From the NCBI RefSeq assembly GCF_028551255.1, contig NZ_CP117030.1:744001-808000 (forward strand): a DNA stretch of 64,000 bases, written 5' to 3'. The number at the start of each line of letters is the position of its first letter. Position 1 is the first letter of the stretch. Both the position numbers and the translations under genes were made by a program. Below the pieces are notes generated by a model. That model made no database searches, was not told where the DNA came from, and saw only the letters and a program-made list of their open reading frames with translations. The DNA is from Vibrio tubiashii. Lineage in GTDB: Bacteria; Pseudomonadota; Gammaproteobacteria; Enterobacterales; Vibrionaceae. Below, one piece after another: positions 1 to 8,373 of this stretch.

Positions 1-926
1 TAACCCTCATTAATCGGCTTGGTAAAACTCGGCCAACCTGTACCTGACTTATATTTATCCGTCGAGGAGAATAGTGGCTCGCCAGAAACGATATCAACGT
101 AAATACCCGCCTCTTTGTTATCCCAATATTCATTGTTGAAGGCACGCTCTGTCCCTTCTTTCTGAGTGACATAGTACTGTAAATCGGTCAGCTTCGCCTT
201 GATCTGCTTATCTGAAGGCTTATTGTACGCTTTGATGTTGGCGACAGCATTTTTCTCATCAATCAATTGACGTAATGTCACTGGATTTTCTTCGCGATCA
301 TCACCAAAGATTTCATCAAGATACTGGTCACGACCCGAAGCATATCGATAGTAGTTGTAACGAACTTTATTGCGTTTGTAATAGTCTTGGTGGTAATTCT
401 CAGCCGGCCAGAACTTTTCGAATTTAATCAGTTCCGTTTTTAATGGTTTCTTGAAGATACCTAATGCATCGATCTCTGCCATAAACTGCTCAGCGATCAT
501 TTTTTGTTCATCGTTATGATAAAAGATCGCAGGTCGATAGTGACGCCCGCGGTCGACAAATGAACCTTTATTGTCCGTAGGATCGATATGGCGGAAGAAC
601 TGGTCAAGAATCTGTTCATAACTAACCGCTTTTGGATCATACTTTACTTCTATGACTTCAATATGGCCGGACTTTCCTGACGATACTTGCTTATAGGTTG
701 GGTTTTGTAAATCGCCACCTGAATACCCAGAAACAACGTCTATTACGCCATTAAACTTTTCTAGGTCTGACTCTGTACACCAAAAACAGCCTCCTGCTAG
801 TGTGGCAACTTCGTATCCTTTTGAAGTTGTGGTTTTGGGCATGTCACTTTCTGCGGTGCCTACAAAAGAGGCAAGGGCAGCTACGGCTGCGAGAGCGGAT
901 AGGACAAACTTAAACTTCACTTTCAT
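1..926 (-). CDS. msrAB: Peptide methionine sulfoxide reductase MsrA/MsrB fusion (partial, 3' end outside window)
   Basis: Repairs oxidised methionine residues in proteins; the MsrA half reduces the S-sulfoxide and the MsrB half the R-sulfoxide. The reading frame is open from ATG at 926 to the left window edge (308 codons seen). Residues 1-20 form a hydrophobic leader, so the enzyme is probably exported to the periplasm or anchored in the membrane. The MsrA active site GCFWC is at about residues 46-50, followed by the conserved GYSGG and GHIEV stretches. The MsrB part begins near residue 245 ([13 protein letters not shown]) and includes SGTGWPSF near its visible end. The catalytic cysteine of MsrB and the C terminus lie outside. 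MsrAB fusions with a leader are common in Vibrio. No partner gene is visible on this side. Confidence 0.93.
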   Translation of the reverse strand, partial: MKVKFKFVLSALAAVAALASFVGTAESDMPKTTTSKGYEVATLAGGCFWCTESDLEKFNGVIDVVSGYSGGDLQNPTYKQVSSGKSGHIEVIEVKYDPKAVSYEQILDQFFRHIDPTDNKGSFVDRGRHYRPAIFYHNDEQKMIAEQFMAEIDALGIFKKPLKTELIKFEKFWPAENYHQDYYKRNKVRYNYYRYASGRDQYLDEIFGDDREENPVTLRQLIDEKNAVANIKAYNKPSDKQIKAKLTDLQYYVTQKEGTERAFNNEYWDNKEAGIYVDIVSGEPLFSSTDKYKSGTGWPSFTKPINEG

Positions 927-1031
927 ATCAACCTCATCGATTGTTTTCGTTATCGATTAATAAGAACGGGTTAGACGGCAAAAAATTACCAAATAGATAT
1001 AAGTTTTATCCATATTCGCTGAAAAGGGATC

Positions 1032-1059
1032 AAAAAAAGACGCCAATAAAGGCGTCTTT
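1032..1059 (-). terminator. Rho-independent terminator of the aromatic amino acid permease gene
   Basis: A 9-bp stem AAAGACGCC/GGCGTCTTT with a 6-base loop. On the minus strand it is followed by a run of U, about 30 bases after the permease stop codon. Confidence 0.8.
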
Positions 1060-1088
1060 GTGAGATTTCTTGGTTGTACTAACAAGGG

Positions 1089-2291
1089 TTATCCTAAAGC
1101 GGGTAGGAAACCTGCTGTGATAAGAATCTGTGCGCCGATGATCAGGACGCCCACAGTACTTCCAACCGCGAGACCTAGATTACCACCAAGCACCTGATAG
1201 TGCTCAGAATCAGATTGAGCGCGCGCCTTTTTAACCATCAATATTGGTAAAAAGATTGCGAGAACGACAAGTGCAATAGCTGCATAACCAAGCGCCATAA
1301 TAAAGCCTTGCGGGTAGAAGAGTGCAAATCCCATTGGAGGAAGGAAAGTAATCATACCAACCAGTGCGCGTGAGTTGCCTTTTCCTTGCTTCTTCAGGGT
1401 ATCACCTAAGAATTCAAACAAGCCTAAACTAACACCCAAGAAAGAGGTAAGTAGGGCTAAGTCGGCGAAAATACCAATAGTTTGGCCTAGGTTAGAAGCG
1501 TGCACTGTTGTTGCAAGCGTTGAAATTAATGCGCTTAGACCTTGGTTTTCAAGCAACGTAGATTGGTTAACAACGCCAAGCGTTACCACTTGCCAAAACA
1601 CATAAATAATTAGAGGGATAGCAGAACCGACCAAAATCGCTTTACGTAGTGAAGGGGTATGACCATCAAGGTAATTCACAATGGCAGGAATGCTGCCGTG
1701 GAATCCAAATGAAGTAAAGATCACAGGGATGGCTGCGATTACCAATCCTTGTTCTACTGGCATGCTCAAAAGGTAAGACTCTGTGACGTTTGGTGCTAAG
1801 AAGGTGAGCACCATTGCCATGGCGACAATCTTGACTAAAAACAGCACTCTGTTCACTTTATCTACCGTAGCGGTGCCAATAGTCACAACAGACGCGACGA
1901 TTAGGGTGAAAATTAAAGTAGATGTCGTGTTCGAAACTTCTATGTTGGTGAAACTGGCAATACGGTCAGCAAATTGAGCACCGCCGCCAGCAATGTACGC
2001 AGCACACAGGGCATAGAATAAGAACATCATGGCAAAACTCGCGACCCACTTGCCTTTGGTGCCAAGAAACTGCTTGGCTAACGTATGCAAGGTCGCATCT
2101 TGTTCAGCATGCTGATGGACTTCAATCATTAACAGCGCGGTGTAAGCCATTAGGGCCCACAATGCGATCATGATCATTAGAGATGTAGAGAAACCGATTC
2201 CTGCGGATGCGAGTGGCAGTGCCAGCATGCCTGCACCAATGGTGGTGCCTGCAATGATCAAAGTACTACCCAATACCTTTGATTTTGTCAT
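1089..2291 (-). CDS. Aromatic amino acid permease, HAAAP family (TyrP/Mtr/TnaB type)
   Basis: Inner-membrane proton symporter for tyrosine and/or tryptophan. The 400-residue protein starts with the family signature GSTLIIAGTTIGAGMLALP (about residues 8-26) and has about eleven hydrophobic segments; the length fits the family (about 400-415 residues). The sequence alone does not tell TyrP from Mtr or TnaB, so no symbol is given. The gene stands alone: its own terminator lies downstream and a long AT-rich leader with a TyrR-like box (2440-2457) upstream. TyrR control is inferred from that box; TyrR governs such permeases in E. coli. Confidence 0.9.
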   Translation of the reverse strand: MTKSKVLGSTLIIAGTTIGAGMLALPLASAGIGFSTSLMIMIALWALMAYTALLMIEVHQHAEQDATLHTLAKQFLGTKGKWVASFAMMFLFYALCAAYIAGGGAQFADRIASFTNIEVSNTTSTLIFTLIVASVVTIGTATVDKVNRVLFLVKIVAMAMVLTFLAPNVTESYLLSMPVEQGLVIAAIPVIFTSFGFHGSIPAIVNYLDGHTPSLRKAILVGSAIPLIIYVFWQVVTLGVVNQSTLLENQGLSALISTLATTVHASNLGQTIGIFADLALLTSFLGVSLGLFEFLGDTLKKQGKGNSRALVGMITFLPPMGFALFYPQGFIMALGYAAIALVVLAIFLPILMVKKARAQSDSEHYQVLGGNLGLAVGSTVGVLIIGAQILITAGFLPALG

Positions 2292-2638
2292 TGTATAATA
2301 ATCTTTACGTTTTAATGTGCTTTTGTAGCTATATAGGCTAATAAATATTCAAAATATGGTGTTTATAACTACCATAAGTGTGATTGTGTAAAATAATTCA
2401 AACGTAATCAAGCTTTTTGTACAGTTAATCTACCATTACTGTAAATAATTATGTACAGAATGAGATTTGCCCACGACGTAATCGTTTACTTGGGATTGGT
2501 TTCAAATCGTGGCCACAATTTACTTTTCCCTTTCAAAAAACTGTCATATAAGTGGTTTAAAAAGGAACAATAGAACCACATATTCAAGTAGAGACTTGTT
2601 TATGGGTCTTAAGAAGTGTTTTTATTAAGGAGGTCAGA
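2292..2638. other. Intergenic region with the permease leader and a divergent promoter zone
   Basis: A 347-base AT-rich stretch between the permease start and a small gene on the other strand. It holds one good TyrR-like box (2440-2457) and a weaker TGTAAA half at 2387-2392. No convincing coding sequence is seen. Confidence 0.6.
2440..2457. promoter_or_regulatory. Putative TyrR box
   Basis: TGTAAA-N6-TGTACA, one base away from the E. coli TyrR consensus TGTAAA-N6-TTTACA, about 150 bases upstream of the permease start on the opposite strand. TyrR binding is inferred. Confidence 0.5.
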
Positions 2639-2758
2639 ATGAGTGACCAATCAGTAAATGAAGAATGCCTTGAGCTATTAGATGCGATGGAAATTGGCTT
2701 TGAGCTCTCAGACTATGAGCAGTCAATTGAAGAACTCGCAGAAGAAATCTTCAAATAA
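2639..2758 (+). CDS. Small acidic hypothetical protein (39 aa)
   Basis: ATG at 2639 is preceded by a near-perfect Shine-Dalgarno sequence AAGGAGGT at 2628-2635, and the frame ends with TAA at 2756-2758. The 39-residue product is very acidic (eleven Glu and three Asp) and has no signal or membrane segment. A clear terminator follows at 2804. The strong ribosome binding site and separate terminator suggest a real, independently expressed gene. I do not recognise a family and suggest no function. Confidence 0.65.
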   Translation: MSDQSVNEECLELLDAMEIGFELSDYEQSIEELAEEIFK

Positions 2759-2803
2759 CAATTCTTCAACGATGATATTGCTATTAATGTAGCCGACAGA
2801 AAG

Positions 2804-2832
2804 AGCCAGTGCATTCGCGCTGGCTTTGTGCT
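2804..2832 (+). terminator. Terminator after the 39-aa gene
   Basis: A 9-bp stem AGCCAGTGC/GCGCTGGCT (one G-T pair) with a 4-base loop ATTC, followed by a T-rich stretch. Confidence 0.7.
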
Positions 2833-2870
2833 TTTATTGAAGAGGTAGACGTTATTGCAAGGCTATTCGA

Positions 2871-3446
2871 TTGAACTATCTCGCCCATTTACATATTGCA
2901 GATCATTGCGACTCGAATTTACTCGGCAACTTGCTGGGTGATTTTGTAAAAGGTAATCCTGAGTCTCAGTTCCCTAACTATGTTTCTCAAGGCGTGCGCC
3001 TGCACCGATATGTCGATTCATTCACAGACCATCATGAGCAAGTTCTCGAAGTAAAAGGCTTATTTCCCAATGGAGTAAGGCGTTTTTCCGGTATCGCTTT
3101 GGATATGTTTTGGGACCACTGCTTAGCGAACCAGTGGAGTCAGTTCCACTCAAACTCACTGAATGAATTTTGCCAACAAGCAGAGCATCGAGTGTCTCTC
3201 GACAGCCACAATGAACTGCCAGAACGGTTTTTACTTGTCTCCACTGCGATGTGGCAAGGACGCTGGTTGGAGTCTTATCAACATCTAGACAATATTGAAT
3301 ATGCTTTGCAACGAATGTCTGCTCGATCCCCGAGAATGTCACGGTTGAGTGACTGTTTTCCCCATATTGAGCGAAATTATGACCACTTGGTTGAGACATT
3401 CTCCACCTTCTACCCTGATGTACTAACTGCGAGCAAAAGTTTTTGA
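2871..3446 (+). CDS. acpH: Acyl carrier protein phosphodiesterase
   Basis: Hydrolyses the phosphopantetheine arm from holo-ACP, giving apo-ACP, in the cytoplasm. The 191-residue protein follows E. coli AcpH closely: N terminus NYLAHLHIA, then GNLLGDFVKG, the metal-ligand-rich stretch RLHRYVDSFTD, and LDMFWDHCLANQWSQF. These His and Asp residues fit the HD-like metal site of the family. The start is TTG at 2871; no ATG gives a better N terminus and the family begins at exactly this motif. The stop lies 35 bases before the helicase ATG, so the two genes may share a transcript. Confidence 0.9.
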   Translation: MNYLAHLHIADHCDSNLLGNLLGDFVKGNPESQFPNYVSQGVRLHRYVDSFTDHHEQVLEVKGLFPNGVRRFSGIALDMFWDHCLANQWSQFHSNSLNEFCQQAEHRVSLDSHNELPERFLLVSTAMWQGRWLESYQHLDNIEYALQRMSARSPRMSRLSDCFPHIERNYDHLVETFSTFYPDVLTASKSF

Positions 3447-3481
3447 TAGAATCATCCGCCTTGCAATTAAAGGCTACGCGC

Positions 3482-4741
3482 ATGTCGACACAATTTGAAG
3501 CACTAGGGCTTTGCTCAACACTTACCCAAACCACTGACAAACTCGGTTTTAGCCAACCAACCGAAGTACAGGCTCAGGCTATTCCACATGTTCTTGAGGG
3601 AGCAGATGTCCTTGCTGGTGCTCAGACCGGAACGGGTAAAACTGCGGCCTTTGGCTTGCCAATATTGCATAAGCTACTTGCGTCCGATGTGAAGCGCGAT
3701 CCGCAAAGCAACGATGTTCTCGCTTTGGTCCTTGTCCCTACCCGTGAGTTAGCTCAACAGGTGTACGATAACCTAGTTCAATATGCGCAAGAGACGACAA
3801 TAAAAATCGTTACTGCCTACGGTGGCACAAGCATGAACGTACAGACTCGTAACCTGAGCGAGGGTTGCGATATTCTGATTGCTACACCCGGGCGTCTGCT
3901 CGATCATATGTTCTGCAAAAACATCAACTTGTTCAAAACGCAATACTTGGTACTGGATGAAGCAGACCGAATGTTGGATATGGGCTTTATGCCAGATATC
4001 AAACGCATCCTTAAGCGCTGTAATGATGATCGTCAAACGCTGTTCTTTTCTGCAACCTTTGATAAACGAATCAAAACTATCGCTTATAAAATGCTCAATG
4101 AGCCGGTAGAAGTTCAAGTAACCCCTTCCAATAGTACTGCCGAGACAGTAAAGCAGATGGTGTATCCGGTTGATAAAAAACGCAAAGCGGAACTGTTGGC
4201 GTACTTAATTGGCTCAAGAAATTGGCAACAAGTACTGGTGTTTACTAAAACCAAGCAAGGGAGCGATGCACTGGCGAAAGAGCTTAAACTTGATGGTATC
4301 AAAGCGGCTTCGATTAATGGTGATAAAAGCCAAGGAGCACGTCAGAAAGCACTGGATGACTTCAAGTCAGGCCAAGTTCGAGCACTTATTGCCACCGACG
4401 TAGCTGCTCGTGGTCTTGATATTCAGCAGCTTGAGCAGGTGGTTAACTTCGATATGCCATACAAAGCGGAAGACTACGTTCACCGTATAGGTCGAACTGG
4501 TCGCGCTGGAAAAGAAGGATTCGCGGTATCGTTAATGAGCCGTGATGAAGAGTACCTACTCGAAGCAATTGAACGCTTACTCGACAGCAAACTGCCTCAA
4601 GAATGGCTACAAGGCTTTGAGCCGAGCTTGATCGAAGAAGTCGAACCAGACAAATCGCCACGTCGTAGAGGTCGTAACTTAGACAAGCGCAAAATGAAGG
4701 CGAAGCTTAAGATTCACGCCAATCGTGGTAAAAGAAAATAG
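3482..4741 (+). CDS. DEAD-box ATP-dependent RNA helicase, RhlE-like
   Basis: ATP-driven RNA unwinding or remodelling, typically in ribosome assembly or mRNA decay. All helicase motifs are present: Q motif ending PTEVQAQAI, Walker A AQTGTGKT, PTRELA, TPGRLLD, DEAD box (VLDEADRML), SAT, then the C-terminal lobe with ARGLDI and HRIGRTGRAG. The lobes are followed by a basic tail (RRRGRNLDKRKMKAK), likely an RNA-binding extension. I chose ATG at 3482 because family members begin with MSTQFEALGL-like sequence; a TTG at 3443 would add 13 unrelated residues overlapping acpH. The subfamily (RhlE, SrmB or other) is not settled. Length is 419 residues. Confidence 0.92.
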   Translation: MSTQFEALGLCSTLTQTTDKLGFSQPTEVQAQAIPHVLEGADVLAGAQTGTGKTAAFGLPILHKLLASDVKRDPQSNDVLALVLVPTRELAQQVYDNLVQYAQETTIKIVTAYGGTSMNVQTRNLSEGCDILIATPGRLLDHMFCKNINLFKTQYLVLDEADRMLDMGFMPDIKRILKRCNDDRQTLFFSATFDKRIKTIAYKMLNEPVEVQVTPSNSTAETVKQMVYPVDKKRKAELLAYLIGSRNWQQVLVFTKTKQGSDALAKELKLDGIKAASINGDKSQGARQKALDDFKSGQVRALIATDVAARGLDIQQLEQVVNFDMPYKAEDYVHRIGRTGRAGKEGFAVSLMSRDEEYLLEAIERLLDSKLPQEWLQGFEPSLIEEVEPDKSPRRRGRNLDKRKMKAKLKIHANRGKRK

Positions 4742-4749
4742 CATAATTA

Positions 4750-4785
4750 AGAGGGCTCTGGTTGATAACAACAGAGCTCTTTTAT
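4750..4785 (+). terminator. Terminator of the helicase gene
   Basis: An interrupted stem pairing GAGGGCTCTG with CAGAGCTC, followed by TTTT. It ends just before the next ribosome binding site. Confidence 0.7.
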
Positions 4786-4794
4786 CAAGGAATA

Positions 4795-5319
4795 ATGACA
4801 AGGAACTCGTTAGTGAAATTGGCACTCATTACATTAAAAGATGCTGAAGCCTTGCTGGAGTTTGAACTAGACAACAAAGCTTGGTTTGAAGAGTTTATCC
4901 CGCCACGCGAAGAGGGTTTCTACTCGATACAAGGTGTGCAGCAACATATCCGTGAGTTCTTACTCGACTATCAATGCAATGAAATGATCCCGCTGCTTAT
5001 TAAGAGCCTTGATAACCAAATCATCGGCAGAATCAATCTGACCAATCTCGACTCAGTGCGTCGCAGTGCTCATTTGGGTTATCGAGTTGGTAAAGCGTCA
5101 ACTAACCAAGGTGTGGCTAAGTGGGCTGTTTCCGAAGTGACGAAATTAGTCGAACAAAAAGGGATAAAGAAGGTTTTTGCTTACGCTGCACTAGAAAACC
5201 CTGCATCGCAGAAAGTGCTGACTAATAATGGGTTTCAACCAGTGAAAGTCGTTCAAGATTATGCGGAGCTGCATGGCAAGTCGATCGATTGTATCGAGTT
5301 TAGACTTTTGGTCGGGTAA
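4795..5319 (+). CDS. GNAT acetyltransferase, RimJ/RimL-like
   Basis: Predicted acetyl-CoA dependent N-acetyltransferase, possibly acting on a protein N terminus or small amine; substrate unknown. The order of elements fits the RimJ/RimL group: an N-terminal helix with WFEEFIPPREEGFYS, a central strand (IIGRINLTNL), strand 4/5 with AHLGYRVGKASTNQG (acetyl-CoA loop, degenerate relative to Q/RxxGxG/A), then AALENPASQKVLTNNGF, the typical asparagine-helix-GF ending. ATG at 4795 is preferred; the earlier TTG at 4762 sits in the terminator of the previous gene. The gene has its own promoter region or depends on read-through. Confidence 0.8.
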   Translation: MTRNSLVKLALITLKDAEALLEFELDNKAWFEEFIPPREEGFYSIQGVQQHIREFLLDYQCNEMIPLLIKSLDNQIIGRINLTNLDSVRRSAHLGYRVGKASTNQGVAKWAVSEVTKLVEQKGIKKVFAYAALENPASQKVLTNNGFQPVKVVQDYAELHGKSIDCIEFRLLVG

Positions 5320-5508
5320 AGCCGGAAGCACTTAAGTAAAATACTGCAAAGCAATTCCACAATAAAGATCTCTTAGTTATCAATAAACTAAAGTGCTACT
5401 TTACTCAATGACTGTCACTGTACTTGGTTTCGATATCTTGACTTAACCCCCGTATAGACTATTACTTAGCGATAGCACAAAGGTTTATCCATAGATTCAT
5501 TGGGGGCT

Positions 5509-6285
5509 ATGATGAGATTACTTTTGACACTATTATCTACGCTTTTACTCTCTGGTGTTGCCGTCGCGAAAACCGATATTACGGTTTACGGCGACGACAC
5601 ATACCCACCTTATTCCTACGTTGAAAGCGGCAGGCTTACCGGGATTTATACCGTCATTCTAGAAAACATTTTTGCCAAAATGCCTGACTATAACATTACC
5701 TTGAAAGGGACTCCTTGGAAGCGAGGTTTATCTCAAATTGAAGGTAGTAAAATATTCGCGCTTTACCCACCCTATAAACGTCCCGAGCAAAGACCTTATA
5801 TGGAATACGATGTACCAATCTTGGATGAGAAACTGGTTGTTGTATGCCAAAAGTCAGTATTAAGCACTGCTAGGCCAAATTGGCCTGGTGATTATATGGG
5901 CTTAACTATCGGTAATAACGCGGGCTTTTCTGCTGGTGGCGATGAATTTTGGTCAGCAGTGAAAGCAGGGCAGATTAAAGTAACTGAAACCAAAGGGACG
6001 CCTAAGAATCTATTGAAGTTAATCGCTGGGCGCATCGATTGCTATATGAATGATGCTTTATCCATACAGTGGGAGCTTAAGAAATTACAAAATGAAGGCA
6101 AGTATGATGGTCAAAGCGTGATTGAAGGCGCAACCATTAGTTCAGAGCAGGGTTTCTTAGGCATTGTTACTAACGGCTCTGGTTATCCTTTTAAAGAAAG
6201 CTTCAAAGCTGAATATCACAAGATACTATCTGAAATGAAGCAAAGTGGTGAGATAGATAAAATAGTAAATGACTTCATTAAGTAA
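5509..6285 (+). CDS. Periplasmic solute-binding protein, family 3-like
   Basis: Exported protein of the type that binds amino acids or similar small solutes. A signal peptide is clear (LLLTLLSTLLLSGVAVAK, cleavage near residue 20), then the family-3 start DITVYGDDTYPPYSYVESG and the two-lobe pattern with WKRGLSQIEGSK and GTPKNLLKLIAGRID. No permease or ATPase gene is adjacent, so it is an orphan binding protein; many such orphans occur in Vibrio and some act with sensors. The start is ATG 5509 or 5512; GGGGG at 5502-5506 is the likely ribosome binding site and favours 5512. The ligand cannot be told. Confidence 0.82.
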   Translation: MMRLLLTLLSTLLLSGVAVAKTDITVYGDDTYPPYSYVESGRLTGIYTVILENIFAKMPDYNITLKGTPWKRGLSQIEGSKIFALYPPYKRPEQRPYMEYDVPILDEKLVVVCQKSVLSTARPNWPGDYMGLTIGNNAGFSAGGDEFWSAVKAGQIKVTETKGTPKNLLKLIAGRIDCYMNDALSIQWELKKLQNEGKYDGQSVIEGATISSEQGFLGIVTNGSGYPFKESFKAEYHKILSEMKQSGEIDKIVNDFIK

Positions 6286-6300
6286 ACAGAACTGGGATAA

Positions 6301-6329
6301 AAAACGGAAGCCGAGGCTTCCGTTTTTTA
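6301..6329. terminator. Bidirectional terminator between the binding-protein and desaturase genes
   Basis: A perfect 12-bp stem AAAACGGAAGCC/GGCTTCCGTTTT with a 2-base gap, T-rich on both strands. It serves both converging genes. Confidence 0.88.
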
Positions 6330-6331
6330 TA

Positions 6332-7459
6332 TTAAGCGTATTGGGCAACCATGCTTTCCCAACTCTTTCTTTGGGTGGCAAGCTCTTGCTTCATTTGCTG
6401 GTAGCGAAGCTTAAGTAGCGATTTCTCATACTTCTGGGCAAGGTCATTTTTCTTTGCCTCTAGCACCTGCTTCTTCACATCGTAGTAATCAGACATCTTA
6501 CCCATCAGGGCTTCAAACTCTTTATTCAACGCTTCGTTAAGCAGTGCAGCGTTAGGCAGTTTATTAATGTTTCGCGATGCGGTGCTTAGGGATTGTTTAG
6601 CTTTGGCTTTTTCAATGATTAGCTTAGGCGTAACGCGAAGCTTCTTCGTTAGACCGAACCAAGAGCAAGATTTGATCAACCATTTGGTAGGATCGTACTG
6701 CCACCAGTAGATGCCATTGCGGTAGTCGTTCTCAAAGATATGGTGGTAGTTGTGGTAACCCTCGCCGAATGTAAACACAGCAAGCACAGCGTTATCACGA
6801 GCGGTATTCTTGTCTGTGTATGGCTGGCTTCCCCAGATGTGCGCCAAAGAGTTAATGAAAAACGTCGAATGATGGCTAAGCACTAACCTCAAAACGCCAA
6901 CAATCAGAAGCATACCTAGGACATCACCGTGTAATAATCCAAGCGCGATAGGGATACCAAAGTTAGTCGCAATGGCTAAAGGTACGTAATACTTGTGTTG
7001 CCACATAACAATTTTGTCTTTCTGTAAATCACGGCAGTTGCTGTAGTTCTCAAAAGTATTGGCATTGTACTCTCGCAACATCCAACCAATGTGGGAAAAC
7101 CAAAATCCGCGTTTCGCTGAATATGGGTCTTTGTCGTTGTTATCGACATGCTTGTGGTGAATGCGGTGATCTGAGCTCCAATGCAGCGCACTGTTTTGGA
7201 GTGCAAATGCGCCACCTAAAGCGAAAAGGAAGCGCAAAGACCAGTGAGCTTCATAGGTTTTGTGGGACCAAAGGCGATGATAACCCGCCGTGATTGAAAG
7301 GTTACAGAAAGAGAACGCGACTAAAAACCAAACGAGGTGCTCGACGCCGTAACCCGAGGTTATGCCATACCAAGGCACGACAGCAACAGCGACGATAAAA
7401 GAGGATAAGAAGATAAATACATTTAACCAAATCAGAGGTGGTTTGCTAGAGCCCGACAT
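6332..7459 (-). CDS. Membrane fatty acid (acyl-CoA type) delta-9 desaturase
   Basis: Introduces a cis double bond into saturated acyl chains and so adjusts membrane fluidity. The three histidine boxes that hold the di-iron centre are present: HRLWSH, HRIHH and HNYHH (within EGYHNYHHIF). About four hydrophobic segments lie in the first 200 residues. Unusually, residues about 290-375 form a long charged, probably coiled-coil tail (KKQVLEAKKNDLAQKYEK) beyond the catalytic domain. The 375-residue length is compatible with bacterial relatives that carry such a tail. A FabR-like operator at 7500-7517 lies 40 bases upstream, suggesting repression when unsaturated acyl chains are plentiful. Function is firm; chain-length preference is unknown. 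Confidence 0.92.
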   Translation of the reverse strand: MSGSSKPPLIWLNVFIFLSSFIVAVAVVPWYGITSGYGVEHLVWFLVAFSFCNLSITAGYHRLWSHKTYEAHWSLRFLFALGGAFALQNSALHWSSDHRIHHKHVDNNDKDPYSAKRGFWFSHIGWMLREYNANTFENYSNCRDLQKDKIVMWQHKYYVPLAIATNFGIPIALGLLHGDVLGMLLIVGVLRLVLSHHSTFFINSLAHIWGSQPYTDKNTARDNAVLAVFTFGEGYHNYHHIFENDYRNGIYWWQYDPTKWLIKSCSWFGLTKKLRVTPKLIIEKAKAKQSLSTASRNINKLPNAALLNEALNKEFEALMGKMSDYYDVKKQVLEAKKNDLAQKYEKSLLKLRYQQMKQELATQRKSWESMVAQYA

Positions 7460-7499
7460 GGTGATTTCCTTTCAGCTAACAGTTGTGCGCTAGAATATC

Positions 7500-7517
7500 A
7501 GCGTACAAGTGTAAGTC
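7500..7517. promoter_or_regulatory. Putative FabR operator upstream of the desaturase gene
   Basis: AGCGTACAAGTGTAAGTC resembles the FabR site of E. coli fabA and fabB (AGCGTACA-N-GTGT type) and overlaps the promoter zone of the desaturase. The match is from memory of the consensus; binding is inferred. Confidence 0.5.
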
Positions 7518-7713
7518 AAACGGAATTAAGGAGTTTGATGTCTAACTCACGCCTTTAGTGCATCGAATATGTAACTAAGTTTGTAATCGTTGGTTTGGCT
7601 AGATAATTATTCAATTTCTTGCGTAACTAGTTTCAGAATGTTTGGCTTTTAGTTAAATGTTTTATAGTATGAAGAGGTAAGCAATCCTTACAGGAAGTAA
7701 TAAGGAACTATAA

Positions 7714-8274
7714 ATGGAATTAAAAGTAGCTGAATATAGCGACTATGAGCGCATTGCTACTCTGCATGCTCAGAGCTGGAAGCTGTTCTACCAAGGTATT
7801 TTGGGCAAAGACTTTCTTGAGAACGAAGTTCTCGATGAAAGAATGGCTATTTGGCAAACGCGCCTTATCAATCCTCCCTTCAACCAACATGTTCTTCTTA
7901 TTGAAGAAGGCGGTTTACTATGCGGGTTTATTTGTGCATTCGGTAACCACGACTTTGAGAAAGGCACCATTATTGATGCATTGCATGTAGACCCTTCATA
8001 TAGAGGACGCGGGTTAGGTGTCAAACTGCTTTCAGAAATGGCGAAGTGGATCGCACAATACTTTCCTGATAACGGTGTATACCTTGAAGTAATGAAAGAC
8101 AACAAACAAGCTGTAGACTTCTACGAACACCTTGGCGGCGACTGCCAGATCGAGCGCTTGTGGAATGCGCCGTGTGGAAATCAAGTTCCAGAGTTAGTCT
8201 ATACATGGAAATCGGGAAAGGATCTGGCAAACAGTGTCGAATCTCACACTAAGTTAGATGTTGTAACAGGTTGA
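7714..8274 (+). CDS. GNAT family N-acetyltransferase
   Basis: Predicted acetyltransferase of unknown substrate. The fold elements are in order: N-terminal strand and helix (IATLHAQSWKLFYQGI), strand 4 with TIIDALHVDPSYRGRGLGVKLL, which contains the acetyl-CoA binding motif RGRGLG, and strand 5/helix 4 with LEVMKDNKQAVDFYEHLGG. The last ~25 residues (after VYTWKSG) are polar and probably flexible. ATG at 7714 is preceded by AAGGAAC at 7703-7709. The gene stands alone between the desaturase promoter and the efflux operon. The N-terminal SWxxxYxGI pattern is also seen in phosphinothricin/aminoglycoside-type acetyltransferases, but no substrate can be named. Confidence 0.85.
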   Translation: MELKVAEYSDYERIATLHAQSWKLFYQGILGKDFLENEVLDERMAIWQTRLINPPFNQHVLLIEEGGLLCGFICAFGNHDFEKGTIIDALHVDPSYRGRGLGVKLLSEMAKWIAQYFPDNGVYLEVMKDNKQAVDFYEHLGGDCQIERLWNAPCGNQVPELVYTWKSGKDLANSVESHTKLDVVTG

Positions 8275-8322
8275 AACAAATAAGGTTGTTTCCCTGATAA
8301 TTCTCGGACATTTGCTTTGTTG

Positions 8323-8366
8323 CCGTTAGGTAGTTTTAGATAAGCCCATTTTTAATTACCTAACGG
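8323..8366. promoter_or_regulatory. Perfect 10-bp inverted repeat in the efflux operon leader
   Basis: CCGTTAGGTA (8323-8332) and TACCTAACGG (8357-8366), 24 bases apart, the right arm ending 7 bases before the ATG of the membrane fusion protein. It could be a repressor operator or an RNA hairpin that hides the ribosome binding site. No regulator gene is adjacent. Confidence 0.55.
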
Positions 8367-8373
8367 TTTATTC

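Noticed and set aside
3022..3540. A 172-codon minus-strand frame over acpH
   Set aside because: Antisense to a well-conserved gene; no family features.
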